Positions 27,537 through 36,243 of a stretch of 57,578 nt of DNA are shown one piece after another. The stretch is from Clostridium psychrophilum (GTDB lineage Bacteria; Bacillota; Clostridia; Clostridiales; Clostridiaceae), in contig NZ_JAHLEC010000013.1 of assembly GCF_018861705.1 (NCBI RefSeq), positions 1-57,578 of the forward strand. Direction: 5' to 3'. The notes beneath the pieces were generated by a model that had not been told where the DNA came from, searched no databases, and worked only from the letters and a program-made list of their open reading frames with translations. The position numbers and the translations under genes were made by a program. Position 1 is the stretch's first letter, and every line of letters starts with the position of its first letter.

Positions 27537-28246
27537 AAATTTTAAGTTTAGATTCTGCTACACAATCAGCAACTTGTGCAATTCTCGATGACAATAAAGT
27601 ACTTGGTGAAATTACATTTAATTATAAAAAACAACACTCTCAAATACTTATGCCAATAATTGATGAATTATTTAGCAATACAGAAATGAATATAGATGAT
27701 ATTGATGCATTTGTAGTCTCTAAGGGGCCTGGTTCATTTACCGGTCTTAGAATAGGTATGGCCACTATCAAAGGATTAAGTCAAGGTACCAAGAAACCTT
27801 TTGTGACTGTATCTACATTGGATTCTTTAGCATATAACTTAGCATATACTGACGGAATTATTTGTCCAATACTAGATGCTTTAAGAGATAATGTTTATAC
27901 AGCCTTATATACTTTCAAAAATTTTGAGCTTGTTCGCATTAATGACTACGCTAATATTTCTATAAATGAATTAATAAACATTCTTAAAGAAAAAGATTGT
28001 AATATTTCCTTTGTTGGAGATGGAACCATAAAATTCAAAGAAAGACTTACTGCTAGTTTACCAAAGGTATGCTTTGCACCCGCTCATTTAAATTTAGCTA
28101 AAGCATCATCTCTCGGAGAATTAGGTCTTAAACTTTTATCTAATGGAACATTCGACAATTTATATGATTCTGTGCCTATTTACCTTAGACAACCTCAAGC
28201 CGAGCGTGAGTACGAAGAAAAAATGAGGCAAAAGAAAAATGAATAA
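27533..28246 (+). CDS. tsaB: tRNA threonylcarbamoyladenosine biosynthesis protein TsaB
   Basis: 237 aa of the ASKHA fold, with the N-terminal LSLDSATQSATCAILDDNKVLGE and the KGPGSFTGLRIGMATIKGLS signature. It is a catalytically inactive partner that scaffolds TsaD in t6A synthesis. It overlaps tsaE by 4 bases and rimI by 8 bases, a common tsaE-tsaB-rimI operon. Confidence 0.94.
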   Translation: MKILSLDSATQSATCAILDDNKVLGEITFNYKKQHSQILMPIIDELFSNTEMNIDDIDAFVVSKGPGSFTGLRIGMATIKGLSQGTKKPFVTVSTLDSLAYNLAYTDGIICPILDALRDNVYTALYTFKNFELVRINDYANISINELINILKEKDCNISFVGDGTIKFKERLTASLPKVCFAPAHLNLAKASSLGELGLKLLSNGTFDNLYDSVPIYLRQPQAEREYEEKMRQKKNE

Positions 28247-28688
28247 CGATTTGAAAATTTATCCAATGGATTCATCATCTATTAAATATATACTCAATAT
28301 TAGTGATCTAAGCTTCCCTATTTCGTGGAGTTTGGAGTCACTTCAAAGTGAACTAGATAATAAATTTGCTAAATATGTTGTACTAAAAATGGGAAATACT
28401 ATAGTAGGTTATGGTGGAATGTGGCTTATTCTAGATGAGGCTCATGTTACTAATATTGCGATTCACCCGGAGGCTCGTGGTCATGGAGGTGGAAACATAA
28501 TTGTGGAAGCTTTATTTAGGCTCTGTAGAAAACATAAAATCATAGGTATAACCTTAGAAGTTAGAAGTTCAAATTTTGTAGCCATAAACCTATATGAAAA
28601 ATATGGTTTTGAAAAAGAAGGTCTTAGGAGCCATTATTATGAAGATAATGGCGAAGATGCAATAATTATGTGGAACCGACACTTATAA
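28239..28688 (+). CDS. rimI: Ribosomal protein S18-alanine N-acetyltransferase
   Basis: 149-aa GNAT acetyltransferase. The acetyl-CoA loop is IAIHPEARGHGGGNIIVEAL (about residues 75-95), and LEVRSSNFVAINLYEKYGFEKEGLRSHYYEDNGEDAIIMW is typical of RimI. Last gene of the tsaE-tsaB-rimI operon. The IS element starts only 16 bases after the stop, so the native terminator may have been displaced. Confidence 0.9.
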   Translation: MNNDLKIYPMDSSSIKYILNISDLSFPISWSLESLQSELDNKFAKYVVLKMGNTIVGYGGMWLILDEAHVTNIAIHPEARGHGGGNIIVEALFRLCRKHKIIGITLEVRSSNFVAINLYEKYGFEKEGLRSHYYEDNGEDAIIMWNRHL

Positions 28689-28811
28689 TATACCAAATAC
28701 ACAAAAACTAATATAAAAACGGACACCTGCTTGAACTGACCTCTGTCAAGTAGACAGGTTAAATAATTAAAAGAGTATAAGTTGATGCGACCACTTTATT
28801 GGTCGCATTTC

Positions 28812-29756
28812 TTATGCACTTTGTCTCTGTTTCTTCTTTTCTAATTCTGCCTTATAGGCTTGTATTCGTTTGTTATCTGGTATCGGATATTGAAGCGGCT
28901 GTTTACTATTAAATGCTGCCTTTCGAACCTCTATAGGTGCTAAATTGTTAAAGCGTTCCTGATACCTGTAATTATTATAATAGTCTATATATTCTTCTAT
29001 CGCATGGCGTAATTCGTTCTCGTTACAAAACTCCGAGACGTAATACATTTCTGCTTTAATAATCCCCCAGAATCCTTCTGTCGGTCCATTGTCAATACAG
29101 CATCCAACTCTAGACATTGACTGCGTCATACCTTGCTCTTTCAGTTTCTTTTGGAATACTTTGCTTGTATATTGAAATCCTCTGTCACTGTGAAAAAGCG
29201 GTGTGCCCTTTGGATTATGGGTTAATGCTAAATCATAAGTATCAAATACCAATTTATTATCATTTCGATTACTTAGAACATATGACACAACAGATTTGTC
29301 ATAAAAATCAAGTATTGCACTTAGATATACTTTCTTATTACTCATTGGAACCTTAAATTCTGTTACATCAGTTCCCCATTTCTCATTAGGTTTCGTTGCC
29401 TCAAATTCTCTATGCAAAACATTTTCTGCCGTAGTTTGTGGTGTTGAATGACGATATGGTTTTCTTTTCTTTCGTATTACAGATTTTACTCCAAGTACAC
29501 GCATAATTCGCTGAATACGACGCTTACTGTAATGCTTGTTTTTATCTCTGTTAATGTAATTACGCATTCTTCGATAGCCCAAGGTGTGCTTAAATTTTTC
29601 ATGGTATTCTTTTATCCATAAGACAAGCTGTTCATTTTCTACTTCATTAGCTGGTTTATCCCGATGAATCCATTTATAATAACCAGCACGTGAAATATTC
29701 AATTGTTTGCACATCCAAAGTATATCCCATTCCTTTTCTTGTTTAAAATACTGCAC
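28812..29756 (-). CDS. IS3-family transposase OrfB (DDE integrase part)
   Basis: At least 314 aa from its first ATG. It has an HTH_21-like N-terminus (NISRAGYYKWIHRDKP...LGYRRMRNYINRD) and an integrase core with the DDE triad: Asp in WGTDVTEF, Asp in FHSDRGFQYTS, Glu in GPTEGFWGIIK. It is normally made as an OrfAB fusion by -1 frameshifting. Reading the -1 frame from the A-run joins orfA to this frame without a stop. An independent start is less likely. Confidence 0.9.
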   Translation of the reverse strand: MQYFKQEKEWDILWMCKQLNISRAGYYKWIHRDKPANEVENEQLVLWIKEYHEKFKHTLGYRRMRNYINRDKNKHYSKRRIQRIMRVLGVKSVIRKKRKPYRHSTPQTTAENVLHREFEATKPNEKWGTDVTEFKVPMSNKKVYLSAILDFYDKSVVSYVLSNRNDNKLVFDTYDLALTHNPKGTPLFHSDRGFQYTSKVFQKKLKEQGMTQSMSRVGCCIDNGPTEGFWGIIKAEMYYVSEFCNENELRHAIEEYIDYYNNYRYQERFNNLAPIEVRKAAFNSKQPLQYPIPDNKRIQAYKAELEKKKQRQSA

Positions 29757-29788
29757 AGCAAGATATTTGGGTTCCAGTTTTCCTTTGG

Positions 29789-30478
29789 CTAGAATCGCCT
29801 CCTTTCGAATTCTTTCACTTTTTTTAACAGTTCTACCGACATATCACTTTCTTCAAGTTGGCGCCTTAGACGTTTGTTTTCTCTGCGAAGCTTGTCTAAT
29901 TCATCAACTTCCTCATCTGATTTATGACGACCACGTTTATCAGAGAGACCTTCTTCACCTGTAGTATCATATTTACATACCCAACTATAGACTTGACTAT
30001 AGGAAACATCATATTTTTCAGCTGTTCCTTTATAATCTCTTTTATTAGAAATACAGTACTCCACGATTTCTTTACGTTCTGCAACCGTTGTTTTTCTTCT
30101 TGCACTAGCCATATAGACCTCCTGTTTCGGATTATAATCCTTAAGTTCTATATCGCTATTATACTTCTTTATCCAGTTCTGTAAAAGACTATGTCCAGGA
30201 ATGCCATATCTAGCTGATAACTCTGAAAATGAACCTACACCACTTAGATATTCTTTAACAACCATCAATTTAAACTCGTTTGTATATGAGCGATTGAACC
30301 TTCTTGTTAATAGAGAATCCGCCCCTTGATTGTTATACGCAGCGATCCAGTCGAAAATACTTTGTTTACTTTTTATAGTCAAGTCATTCATTATTTCAGA
30401 TATACATCGAATACCATTAAGATAATCTTCGACTGCAGTTACTTTTTCTTCAGCTGTACATTTGGCTTTTCTTCCCAT
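29789..30478 (-). CDS. IS3-family transposase OrfA (helix-turn-helix protein)
   Basis: 229 aa from the ATG at 30478, which has GGAGG 8 bases upstream. It contains repeated helix-turn-helix units (QSIFDWIAAYNNQGADSL, GIPGHSLLQNWIKKYN, VSYSQVYSWVCKYDTTGEEGL) and a C-terminal leucine-rich coiled coil (EVDELDKLRRENKRLRRQLEESDMSVELLKK). The coil mediates pairing with OrfAB. This long, multi-HTH OrfA is typical of the IS150 subgroup. Confidence 0.88.
   Translation of the reverse strand: MGRKAKCTAEEKVTAVEDYLNGIRCISEIMNDLTIKSKQSIFDWIAAYNNQGADSLLTRRFNRSYTNEFKLMVVKEYLSGVGSFSELSARYGIPGHSLLQNWIKKYNSDIELKDYNPKQEVYMASARRKTTVAERKEIVEYCISNKRDYKGTAEKYDVSYSQVYSWVCKYDTTGEEGLSDKRGRHKSDEEVDELDKLRRENKRLRRQLEESDMSVELLKKVKEFERRRF
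29818..29825 (-). other. Programmed -1 frameshift signal A7G
   Basis: On the minus strand orfA reads TTA AAA AAA GTG near its end. The A AAA AAA G heptamer permits a -1 slip. The new frame then runs through AILAKGKLEPKYLAVQYF into OrfB. An AGGAGG follows the slip site rather than preceding it. Confidence 0.75.
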
Positions 30479-30583
30479 AAAAAATACCTCCAAAGTAGAT
30501 TTGGTTATTTACCGTGTCTACTTTAGAGGTATCATATCAGCTTTGAGGGTGTCCGTTTTTATATTAGTTTATTATCTTATCAA

Positions 30584-31219
30584 TTAATAATTTTGTTGTC
30601 TATTTTTCTTTTTATATTTACTGTCCATGTGCTCTTTATGAAGTATAGGCGAAACACTTTTATATAAAGCTAAAGTCATTGCTGATATTATTATTCCTTT
30701 AAAAAGATTGAAAGGAACAATCATCCATATAACGAATGAATTTAGATCATTTATGTTATGGTTTAATTTTGACCCCATCCCTACCACAGCAGATATTGGG
30801 AATCCTAGTACTGTCTCATATAATGGTAATATTACAAAATAGTTTAATATGGCTGCAAACATTGACATACAAACTACTCCTATTAATAAACCTACAATAG
30901 CTCCTTTCTTACTTTTTCTAACCTTATATATATATCCAGATACTAATATTAAACATGATCCTACTAAAAAATTTGCAAGTTCTCCTATGAATGCAGTTTT
31001 ACTAGCAAGCATTCCATGTAATATGTTCTTAAATAGTTCAATTATAACCCCAGCTACTGGCCCTAAAGCAAAAGCTCCTAGAAGTGCTGGTAAATCACTA
31101 ATATCTATTTTTAAAAATTCAGGAAATATTGGTATCGGTAATTCAATATACATTAAAAGAAAGGCCATAACAGCTAAAAGTGAAATTTTGATAAGTCTTA
31201 CAAGTTTTTCGTTTCTCAT
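30584..31219 (-). CDS. ribU: Riboflavin ECF-transporter S component
   Basis: 211-aa substrate-binding membrane protein with about six helices. The conserved EFLKIDISDLPALLGAFALGPVAGVIIELFKNILHG segment (about residues 33-70) is typical of RibU. It captures riboflavin and pairs with a shared EcfAA'T module encoded elsewhere. An FMN riboswitch lies immediately upstream, which supports the substrate. GGGGG precedes the ATG. The IS element ends 13 bases after its stop codon. Confidence 0.93.
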   Translation of the reverse strand: MRNEKLVRLIKISLLAVMAFLLMYIELPIPIFPEFLKIDISDLPALLGAFALGPVAGVIIELFKNILHGMLASKTAFIGELANFLVGSCLILVSGYIYKVRKSKKGAIVGLLIGVVCMSMFAAILNYFVILPLYETVLGFPISAVVGMGSKLNHNINDLNSFVIWMIVPFNLFKGIIISAMTLALYKSVSPILHKEHMDSKYKKKNRQQNY

Positions 31220-31268
31220 TTTTATACCCCCTAATTAAATATATCTTCTAGTGATGGATATAATAAAA

Positions 31269-31295
31269 GCCCTGACATTTAACTAATGCCAGGGC
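31269..31295 (-). terminator. Terminator of the FMN riboswitch
   Basis: A 10-bp stem with one mismatch (GCCCTG.CAT arms) lies between the riboswitch aptamer and ribU and is followed by TTTTATTA on the minus strand. It should form when FMN is bound. Confidence 0.8.
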
Positions 31296-31313
31296 GAATT
31301 CATATATATATCG

Positions 31314-31421
31314 CATCTTCTTTCATCCAGACTTTACTGTCGGCTTCGGGATCTAACCGAATCTGCCTTTCGGCTCGCGGGCTTTACCGCCGGTGGGGAA
31401 TTCCGCCCCGCCCTGAAGACT
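31314..31421 (-). promoter_or_regulatory. FMN riboswitch (RFN element)
   Basis: The minus strand carries the highly conserved RFN blocks in order: TCAGGGCGGGG, CCCCACCGGCGGTAAAG, CCCGCGAGC, GATTCGGT, CCGAAGCCGACAGT and AGTCTGGATGAAAGAAG. The outer P1 stem is formed by GTCTTC and GAAGAT. It turns off ribU when FMN is plentiful by promoting the terminator downstream. Confidence 0.97.
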
Positions 31422-31445
31422 ATTAAATTTTATTTTCATAATTTG

Positions 31446-31474
31446 ATTATATATACTTATTTCGTAAAAAGCAA
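31446..31474 (-). promoter_or_regulatory. Promoter of ribU
   Basis: On the minus strand TTGCTT and TATAAT are separated by 17 bases, about 25 bases upstream of the riboswitch. Confidence 0.7.
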
Positions 31475-31485
31475 GATATTATTTT

Positions 31486-33645
31486 CTAATTTTTCATTGA
31501 TAATGATATTCTTTTTCTTTTCTCATCAACATCTAGCACACTAACCTCAACTATATCTCCAACCTTTACCACATCCAATGGATGTCTTACAAATTTATTC
31601 GACAGTTGGCTTATATGTACTAAACCATCCTGATGGACTCCAATATCAACAAAAGCTCCAAAATCAGATACATTTCTAACCGTACCCATAAGCTTCATTC
31701 CCGGTTTAAGATTAGCCATTTGAACTACTCCTGTTTTAAGTATTGGTTTCGGCAATTCTTCTCTTGGATCTCTACCTGGCTTTTTGATTTCTTTAATTAT
31801 ATCTCTAAGAGTTGGAGCGCCTGTTTCTAATTTCTCAGCTAGCTCACTAAAATTAATATCTTTTATCCGTTCATCCATATCCTTAAAATTTAAAGATTTA
31901 AGATCATTTTTTGAATAATTTAGGAATTCCAATAATTTTTTAGTAGCATTATATGACTCGGGATGAATTGAGGTGTTATCTAAAACCTCTTTACTTTCCA
32001 TAACCCTTAAAAATCCTGCACATTGTTCATATGCTTTTGCCCCTAATCTTTTTACCTTTAGTAATTCCTTTCTTGCCTTAAATTTACCATTTTCCTCTCT
32101 ATATGCTACAATATTTTGGGCTATAGTAGTATTTATACCAGATATATAAGACAATAACGAAGGCGTTGCAATATTAAGATCTACGCCAACAGCATTAACA
32201 CAATCTTCAACTACCCCTTTTAAAGATTCATCAAGTTTTTTAGGTGGAACATCATGTTGATATTGTCCAACCCCAATTGCTTTGGGGTCAATTTTTACAA
32301 GTTCTACTAATGGATCTTGAAGTCTTCGTCCAATAGAAATTGCTCCCCTAATAGATACATCTATGTTTGGATATTCCTTAGATGCAAGCTCTGATGCTGA
32401 ATAAACAGATGCACCAGCTTCTGAAACTATAACATAATATAAATCTCTCGAACATTCTTGTTTTAGTTCTGTAATAATTCTAGCAAGTATTTCTTCAGAT
32501 TCACGACTAGCAGTTCCATTACCAAGTGATACTACTTCTACATTATGTTTAATTACAAGTTTTTTAATAGTATCTATAGATTTTTCAACACCATCTTTAC
32601 TACCAGCAGTAGCGTATACAGTAGCCATATCCAAAACCTTACCAGTGTCATCAAGTACTGCTATTTTGCATCCTGTTCTAAATCCAGGGTCAAATCCAAG
32701 AACAACTTTCCCTTTTATAGGTGATTGCATCAACAATGCCTTTAGATTAGCTTTAAATATCTCAATGGCACTAGTTTCACCTTTTTCTGTTAATTCTGAT
32801 CTAATTTCTCTTTCAATCGATGGGAAAATAAGTCTTTTCACAGAATCAATGATGCTTAGTTCTATATACTTATCTGTTTCATTGTTTCCTTTTAAACATT
32901 TAGTTCTTAGATACTCAATAATCTTATCATTATCAGCCTTAATTTTAACAGAAAGTATCTTACTACTTTCTCCTCTATTTATAGCAAGAATTCTATGTGG
33001 TGGTATAGTTCTAATTCCTTCTTTATATTCATAATACATTTCAAATGGAGTTGTCTCATCAGAGCTACCCTTAGTTTCTACACTTCCATAATTGTGTACT
33101 TGCGCCCTAATCCACTTTCTATAATCTGCCTCGTCTGAAATCATTTCACTAATAATATCTCCTGCACCTTGAAGTGCATCTGTAGCACTGCCAACTCCAT
33201 TTTCTTCATTTATGAATGTTTGTGCATACTCATTTATATCGGTTTTAAGCTCACCAGAAGCAATAATTTCTGCAAGAGGCTTAAGCCCTCTTTCAATTGC
33301 AATTATGGCTCTTGTTCTTTTCTTAGGCTTAAATGGCCTATATATATCTTCTATCTCGGTAAGTGTCTCACATTTATTTATTGATTTTTCAATTTCATCT
33401 GTTAATTTTTCTTGTTCACCTATAAGACGTATTACATCTGATTTTCTTTCCTCTAAATTTCTAAGATATATAAGTCTCTCAGTAAAATTTCTAAGTATTA
33501 TATCATCAAGTCCACCAGTTCTTTCTTTTCTATATCTAGCTATAAAAGGAACTGTATTCCCTTCATCTAATAATTGAATTACACTTTCTGCTTGCTTTAT
33601 AGTTATATCAAACTCTTTAATTAATCTACTATTTATATTTTCCAT
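31486..33645 (-). CDS. tex: Tex-family RNA-binding transcription accessory protein
   Basis: 719 aa. An N-terminal Tex region (EFDITIKQAESVIQLLDEGNTVPFIARYRKE), a YqgF/RNase H-like domain (VVLGFDPGFRTGCKIAVLD, about residue 315), helix-hairpin-helix segments (YISGINTTIAQNIVAYREENG and RLGAKAYEQCAGFLRV) and a C-terminal S1 domain (about 645-717; GTVRNVSDFGAFVDIGVHQDGLVHIS) are all present. It binds nucleic acid and influences transcription or ribosome quality control; the precise role varies by species. The RBS is not obvious. Confidence 0.93.
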   Translation of the reverse strand: MENINSRLIKEFDITIKQAESVIQLLDEGNTVPFIARYRKERTGGLDDIILRNFTERLIYLRNLEERKSDVIRLIGEQEKLTDEIEKSINKCETLTEIEDIYRPFKPKKRTRAIIAIERGLKPLAEIIASGELKTDINEYAQTFINEENGVGSATDALQGAGDIISEMISDEADYRKWIRAQVHNYGSVETKGSSDETTPFEMYYEYKEGIRTIPPHRILAINRGESSKILSVKIKADNDKIIEYLRTKCLKGNNETDKYIELSIIDSVKRLIFPSIEREIRSELTEKGETSAIEIFKANLKALLMQSPIKGKVVLGFDPGFRTGCKIAVLDDTGKVLDMATVYATAGSKDGVEKSIDTIKKLVIKHNVEVVSLGNGTASRESEEILARIITELKQECSRDLYYVIVSEAGASVYSASELASKEYPNIDVSIRGAISIGRRLQDPLVELVKIDPKAIGVGQYQHDVPPKKLDESLKGVVEDCVNAVGVDLNIATPSLLSYISGINTTIAQNIVAYREENGKFKARKELLKVKRLGAKAYEQCAGFLRVMESKEVLDNTSIHPESYNATKKLLEFLNYSKNDLKSLNFKDMDERIKDINFSELAEKLETGAPTLRDIIKEIKKPGRDPREELPKPILKTGVVQMANLKPGMKLMGTVRNVSDFGAFVDIGVHQDGLVHISQLSNKFVRHPLDVVKVGDIVEVSVLDVDEKRKRISLSMKN

Positions 33646-34011
33646 ATATTTTGGCTATCTATGCTCATCAAATTGAAATAAATATCATAATGTATATTAG
33701 TTTATTTATTATCATATGATTAATAGCCAATCCTCCTCACATAATTTGTATTTCAGATTTTACCAACTAAAATCAATATATTTAATCATACCACGAATTT
33801 AATCTTCATATCTATTAAAATATAGAAATTTATAGGAGTAATGTAATAAAAAAGTTAATATATTCCTGTTTCTTAACTTTTTTTCTTTTATTACTATTTT
33901 ATAGCCCTCCCTTTTATTATAAACTACATAGATCTTGCACCTCTAATTGGACTTTTATATTCAAAATAACGTAATATCAGGGGGTATTACAATTGTTTAA
34001 ATAATTGTTTC
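33646..34011. other. Intergenic region, tex / proS leader
   Basis: AT-rich divergent promoter region. A hairpin-like AAAAAGTTAA/TTAACTTTTT pair lies near 33850-33890. No ORF was found. The segment was searched for a T-box stem I belonging to proS and none was recognised. Confidence 0.4.
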
Positions 34012-34040
34012 TTGACATATTATTATTTTTATTCTATGAT
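34012..34040 (+). promoter_or_regulatory. Promoter of proS
   Basis: Perfect TTGACA (34012-34017) and TATGAT (34035-34040) have 17-base spacing. Transcription should begin near 34047, about 190 bases before the gene. Confidence 0.8.
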
Positions 34041-34046
34041 TAATTT

Positions 34047-34190
34047 AAAGTGCCCTATTATTACAAGTGAATATACCAACTATAAAGAAAAGCATCCATG
34101 TAAATCATGTCTTTTCGTAGATATATATTATATCAACTAGGGTGGTACCACCGATTACACTCGGTCTCTTTTCGGGATGCGGGTTTTTTT
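34047..34190 (+). promoter_or_regulatory. T-box leader of proS with short stem I region
   Basis: The T-box core AGGGTGGTACCACCG (34139-34153) is followed by a terminator. Bases 34160-34168 pair with 34174-34183, with one bulged G, and seven T follow. Only about 90 bases lie between the predicted start site and the T-box core, too few for a standard stem I plus stem II. A hairpin with GAAAAG/CTTTTC arms occupies 34086-34116. The proline specifier is not evident; CCA at 34077-34079 and CCT at 34053-34055 are candidates. Control by uncharged tRNA-Pro is inferred from context. Confidence 0.7.
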
Positions 34191-34233
34191 GTATTTATTT
34201 TTAAATGTTTTATTAAATAGGAGGAAAATAATT

Positions 34234-35670
34234 ATGGCAAAGCAGAAGAAATTTGTAGAATCTATTACTTCTATGGAAGTAGATTTTGCAAAATGGTATA
34301 CCGATATTGTAAAAAAAGCAGAACTTGCTGATTATGCCAGCGTCAAAGGTTGTATGGTAATTAGGCCTTATGGTTATGCAATATGGGAAAATATTCAGAA
34401 CATATTAGATCGCATGTTTAAGGATACAGGACACGAAAATGTATATATGCCAATGTTAATTCCTGAAAGTTTACTTAATAAGGAAAAGGATCATGTTAAA
34501 GGCTTTGCACCAGAAGTTGCTTGGGTTACACACGGAGGAAATGAGCTACTCACAGAGAGGCTTTGCGTGAGACCTACCTCAGAAACATTATTTTGTGATC
34601 ACTATGCAAAAATAATTCAATCTTACAATGATCTTCCTAAATTATATAATCAATGGTGTTCTGTTGTAAGATGGGAAAAAACTACAAGACCTTTTCTTAG
34701 AAATTCAGAATTTTTATGGCAGGAAGGTCATACTGCTCATGCAACTGAAGCAGAGGCAAAAGAAGAGACCCTTAAAATGCTTAATATATACGCTAAATTT
34801 TGTGAGGAAACCCTTGCTATTCCAGTTATAAAAGGTAAGAAAACAGAAAAAGAAAAATTTGCTGGAGCAAGTGAAACATATACAATTGAAAGTTTAATGC
34901 ATGATGGTAAGGCACTACAATGTGGAACTTCTCATAATTTTGGAGATGGTTTTGCTAAAGCCTTTAATATTCAATATACAGATAAAACTGGTAAACTTGC
35001 TTATGTTCACCAAACTTCTTGGGGAATGTCTACAAGGATTATTGGTGCTTTAATTATGGTTCATGGAGATGATAGTGGTTTAGTACTTCCACCAGCTATA
35101 GCACCTATTCAACTTATGATTGTTCCAATTGCACAACATAAAGAAGGCGTAATTGAAAAAGCAACAGAGCTTAAAAATATGTTATCAAAAATTGCTAGAG
35201 TAAAAATAGATATCAGTGATAAAATGGCTGGATGGAAATTCAGCGAGTATGAAATGAAAGGTGTTCCACTCCGCCTAGAAGTTGGTCCAAAAGATATAGA
35301 AAAGAATCAAGTGGTCTTAGTAAGACGAGATACACGTGAGAAGATATTTGTTCCAATGGCTGAACTAGAAGCAAAAGTTCCAGAAATTTTAATAGATATT
35401 CAAAAATCTTTATTTGAGAAAGCTAAAGAATCACAATCTAAAAAAACCTTCAATGCTAAAACCGTTGAAGAATTAAAAGAGCTTCTTGATAAAACTTTAG
35501 GATTTGTTTACGCTCCATGGTGTGGAGAACTCGCTTGCGAGGAGAAAGTAAAAGAAGTTGCCGGCGCAACATCTAGATGTATGCCATTTGAGCAACCAGA
35601 TGAAAAAGGTGTTTGCTTATGTTGTGGTAAACCAGCTAAAGCTAACGTTATCTGGGGAAGAGCATATTAA
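34234..35670 (+). CDS. proS: Prolyl-tRNA synthetase, archaeal/eukaryotic type
   Basis: 478-aa class II aminoacyl-tRNA synthetase. Motif 2 is [27 protein letters not shown] and motif 3 is [26 protein letters not shown]. The C-terminal domain ends in WGRAY and contains [14 protein letters not shown] and [10 protein letters not shown], a zinc-type feature of ProS type 3. There is no editing insertion, as expected for this type. The start ATG has AGGAGG 9 bases upstream; a GTG further up lies in the terminator. Confidence 0.96.
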   Translation: MAKQKKFVESITSMEVDFAKWYTDIVKKAELADYASVKGCMVIRPYGYAIWENIQNILDRMFKDTGHENVYMPMLIPESLLNKEKDHVKGFAPEVAWVTHGGNELLTERLCVRPTSETLFCDHYAKIIQSYNDLPKLYNQWCSVVRWEKTTRPFLRNSEFLWQEGHTAHATEAEAKEETLKMLNIYAKFCEETLAIPVIKGKKTEKEKFAGASETYTIESLMHDGKALQCGTSHNFGDGFAKAFNIQYTDKTGKLAYVHQTSWGMSTRIIGALIMVHGDDSGLVLPPAIAPIQLMIVPIAQHKEGVIEKATELKNMLSKIARVKIDISDKMAGWKFSEYEMKGVPLRLEVGPKDIEKNQVVLVRRDTREKIFVPMAELEAKVPEILIDIQKSLFEKAKESQSKKTFNAKTVEELKELLDKTLGFVYAPWCGELACEEKVKEVAGATSRCMPFEQPDEKGVCLCCGKPAKANVIWGRAY

Positions 35671-35700
35671 ATCATCACCTGGATCGTTATATTATAAAAA

Positions 35701-35745
35701 ATAAAAGCTTATCGAACAGATGCTATTTGTTCGATAAGCTTTTAT
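35701..35745 (+). terminator. proS terminator
   Basis: A perfect 18-bp stem (ATAAAAGCTTATCGAACA and complement) with a 9-base loop is followed by GTTTTTTTT. Its left arm is also the region in which the minus-strand small gene ends. Confidence 0.9.
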
Positions 35746-35896
35746 AGTTTTTTTCATGCAAATTTTTCAACTGTGTTTTTTTAGATTTTAAATAATATGT
35801 TATTGCGCCTGCTATAGCAAATATAAGTAAGCATAATAATATAATGCTTGCCAAACAAATTAAATTCAGCATTTTTAATATTTCAATTTCTGGCAT
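35723..35896 (-). CDS. Possible small single-pass membrane protein (57 aa)
   Basis: The minus strand encodes a 57-aa peptide beginning MPEIEILKML. It has one strongly hydrophobic helix (about residues 10-33) followed by a basic tail (KSKKTQLKNLHEKN). A GGGAG box is upstream. A second in-frame ATG two codons earlier (35902) is also possible. The gene ends inside the proS terminator stem, and its codon use resembles the neighbours. It is short, so it remains tentative. Confidence 0.5.
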   Translation of the reverse strand: MPEIEILKMLNLICLASIILLCLLIFAIAGAITYYLKSKKTQLKNLHEKNYKSLSNK

Positions 35897-35902
35897 ATAC
35901 AT

Positions 35903-36149
35903 TCATCTCCCAAATAATATGTATTTGAAATTATATCCATTAAAATATTTTTTATCCATATTTGTAATCATATTATATTATTTTCTTGTTATATATTTAT
36001 AAAAATATACTTAAGTTAAAATTATAATTACTTATTATACATTAATGATATAAGTCAATACTTCAATGTTTTGCACTCTATAAATGACTTTAATGATATA
36101 CATACAACAAAAAATTCATTGAGTATAATATAAAATTATAGTAAACCGA
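35903..36149. other. AT-rich intergenic stretch
   Basis: No ORF, RNA gene or clear hairpin was found. It presumably includes the promoter of the small minus-strand membrane protein. Confidence 0.35.
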
Positions 36150-36179
36150 AAAAAACACCTGGATTTCCAGATGTTTTTT
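36150..36179 (-). terminator. Terminator of the ulaCABG operon
   Basis: A 13-bp stem with one mismatch and an ATTT loop is flanked by A and T runs, 65 bases after the ulaG stop. Confidence 0.8.
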
Positions 36180-36243
36180 AATATATTTTGAGAAATGTAA
36201 GCATTGTCAGCTTTGATATTTTTATTAATGTAATTTGTCATTT

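Larger units (their letters stand above)
28705..30570 (-). mobile_element. IS3-family (IS150-like) insertion sequence
   Basis: About 1.87 kb with orfA and orfB on the minus strand. It is bounded by a perfect 23-base inverted repeat at 28705-28727 and 30548-30570 (outer part AAACTAATATAAAAACGG, then ACACC). No clear 3-4 bp target duplication is seen just outside the repeats (CAA against ATT), so the exact ends are uncertain. Both frames are intact and the frameshift signal is present, so it looks potentially active. Confidence 0.88.

Noticed and set aside
28705-30570. Cargo-bearing or composite transposon
   Set aside because: Only the two transposase frames lie between the inverted repeats.
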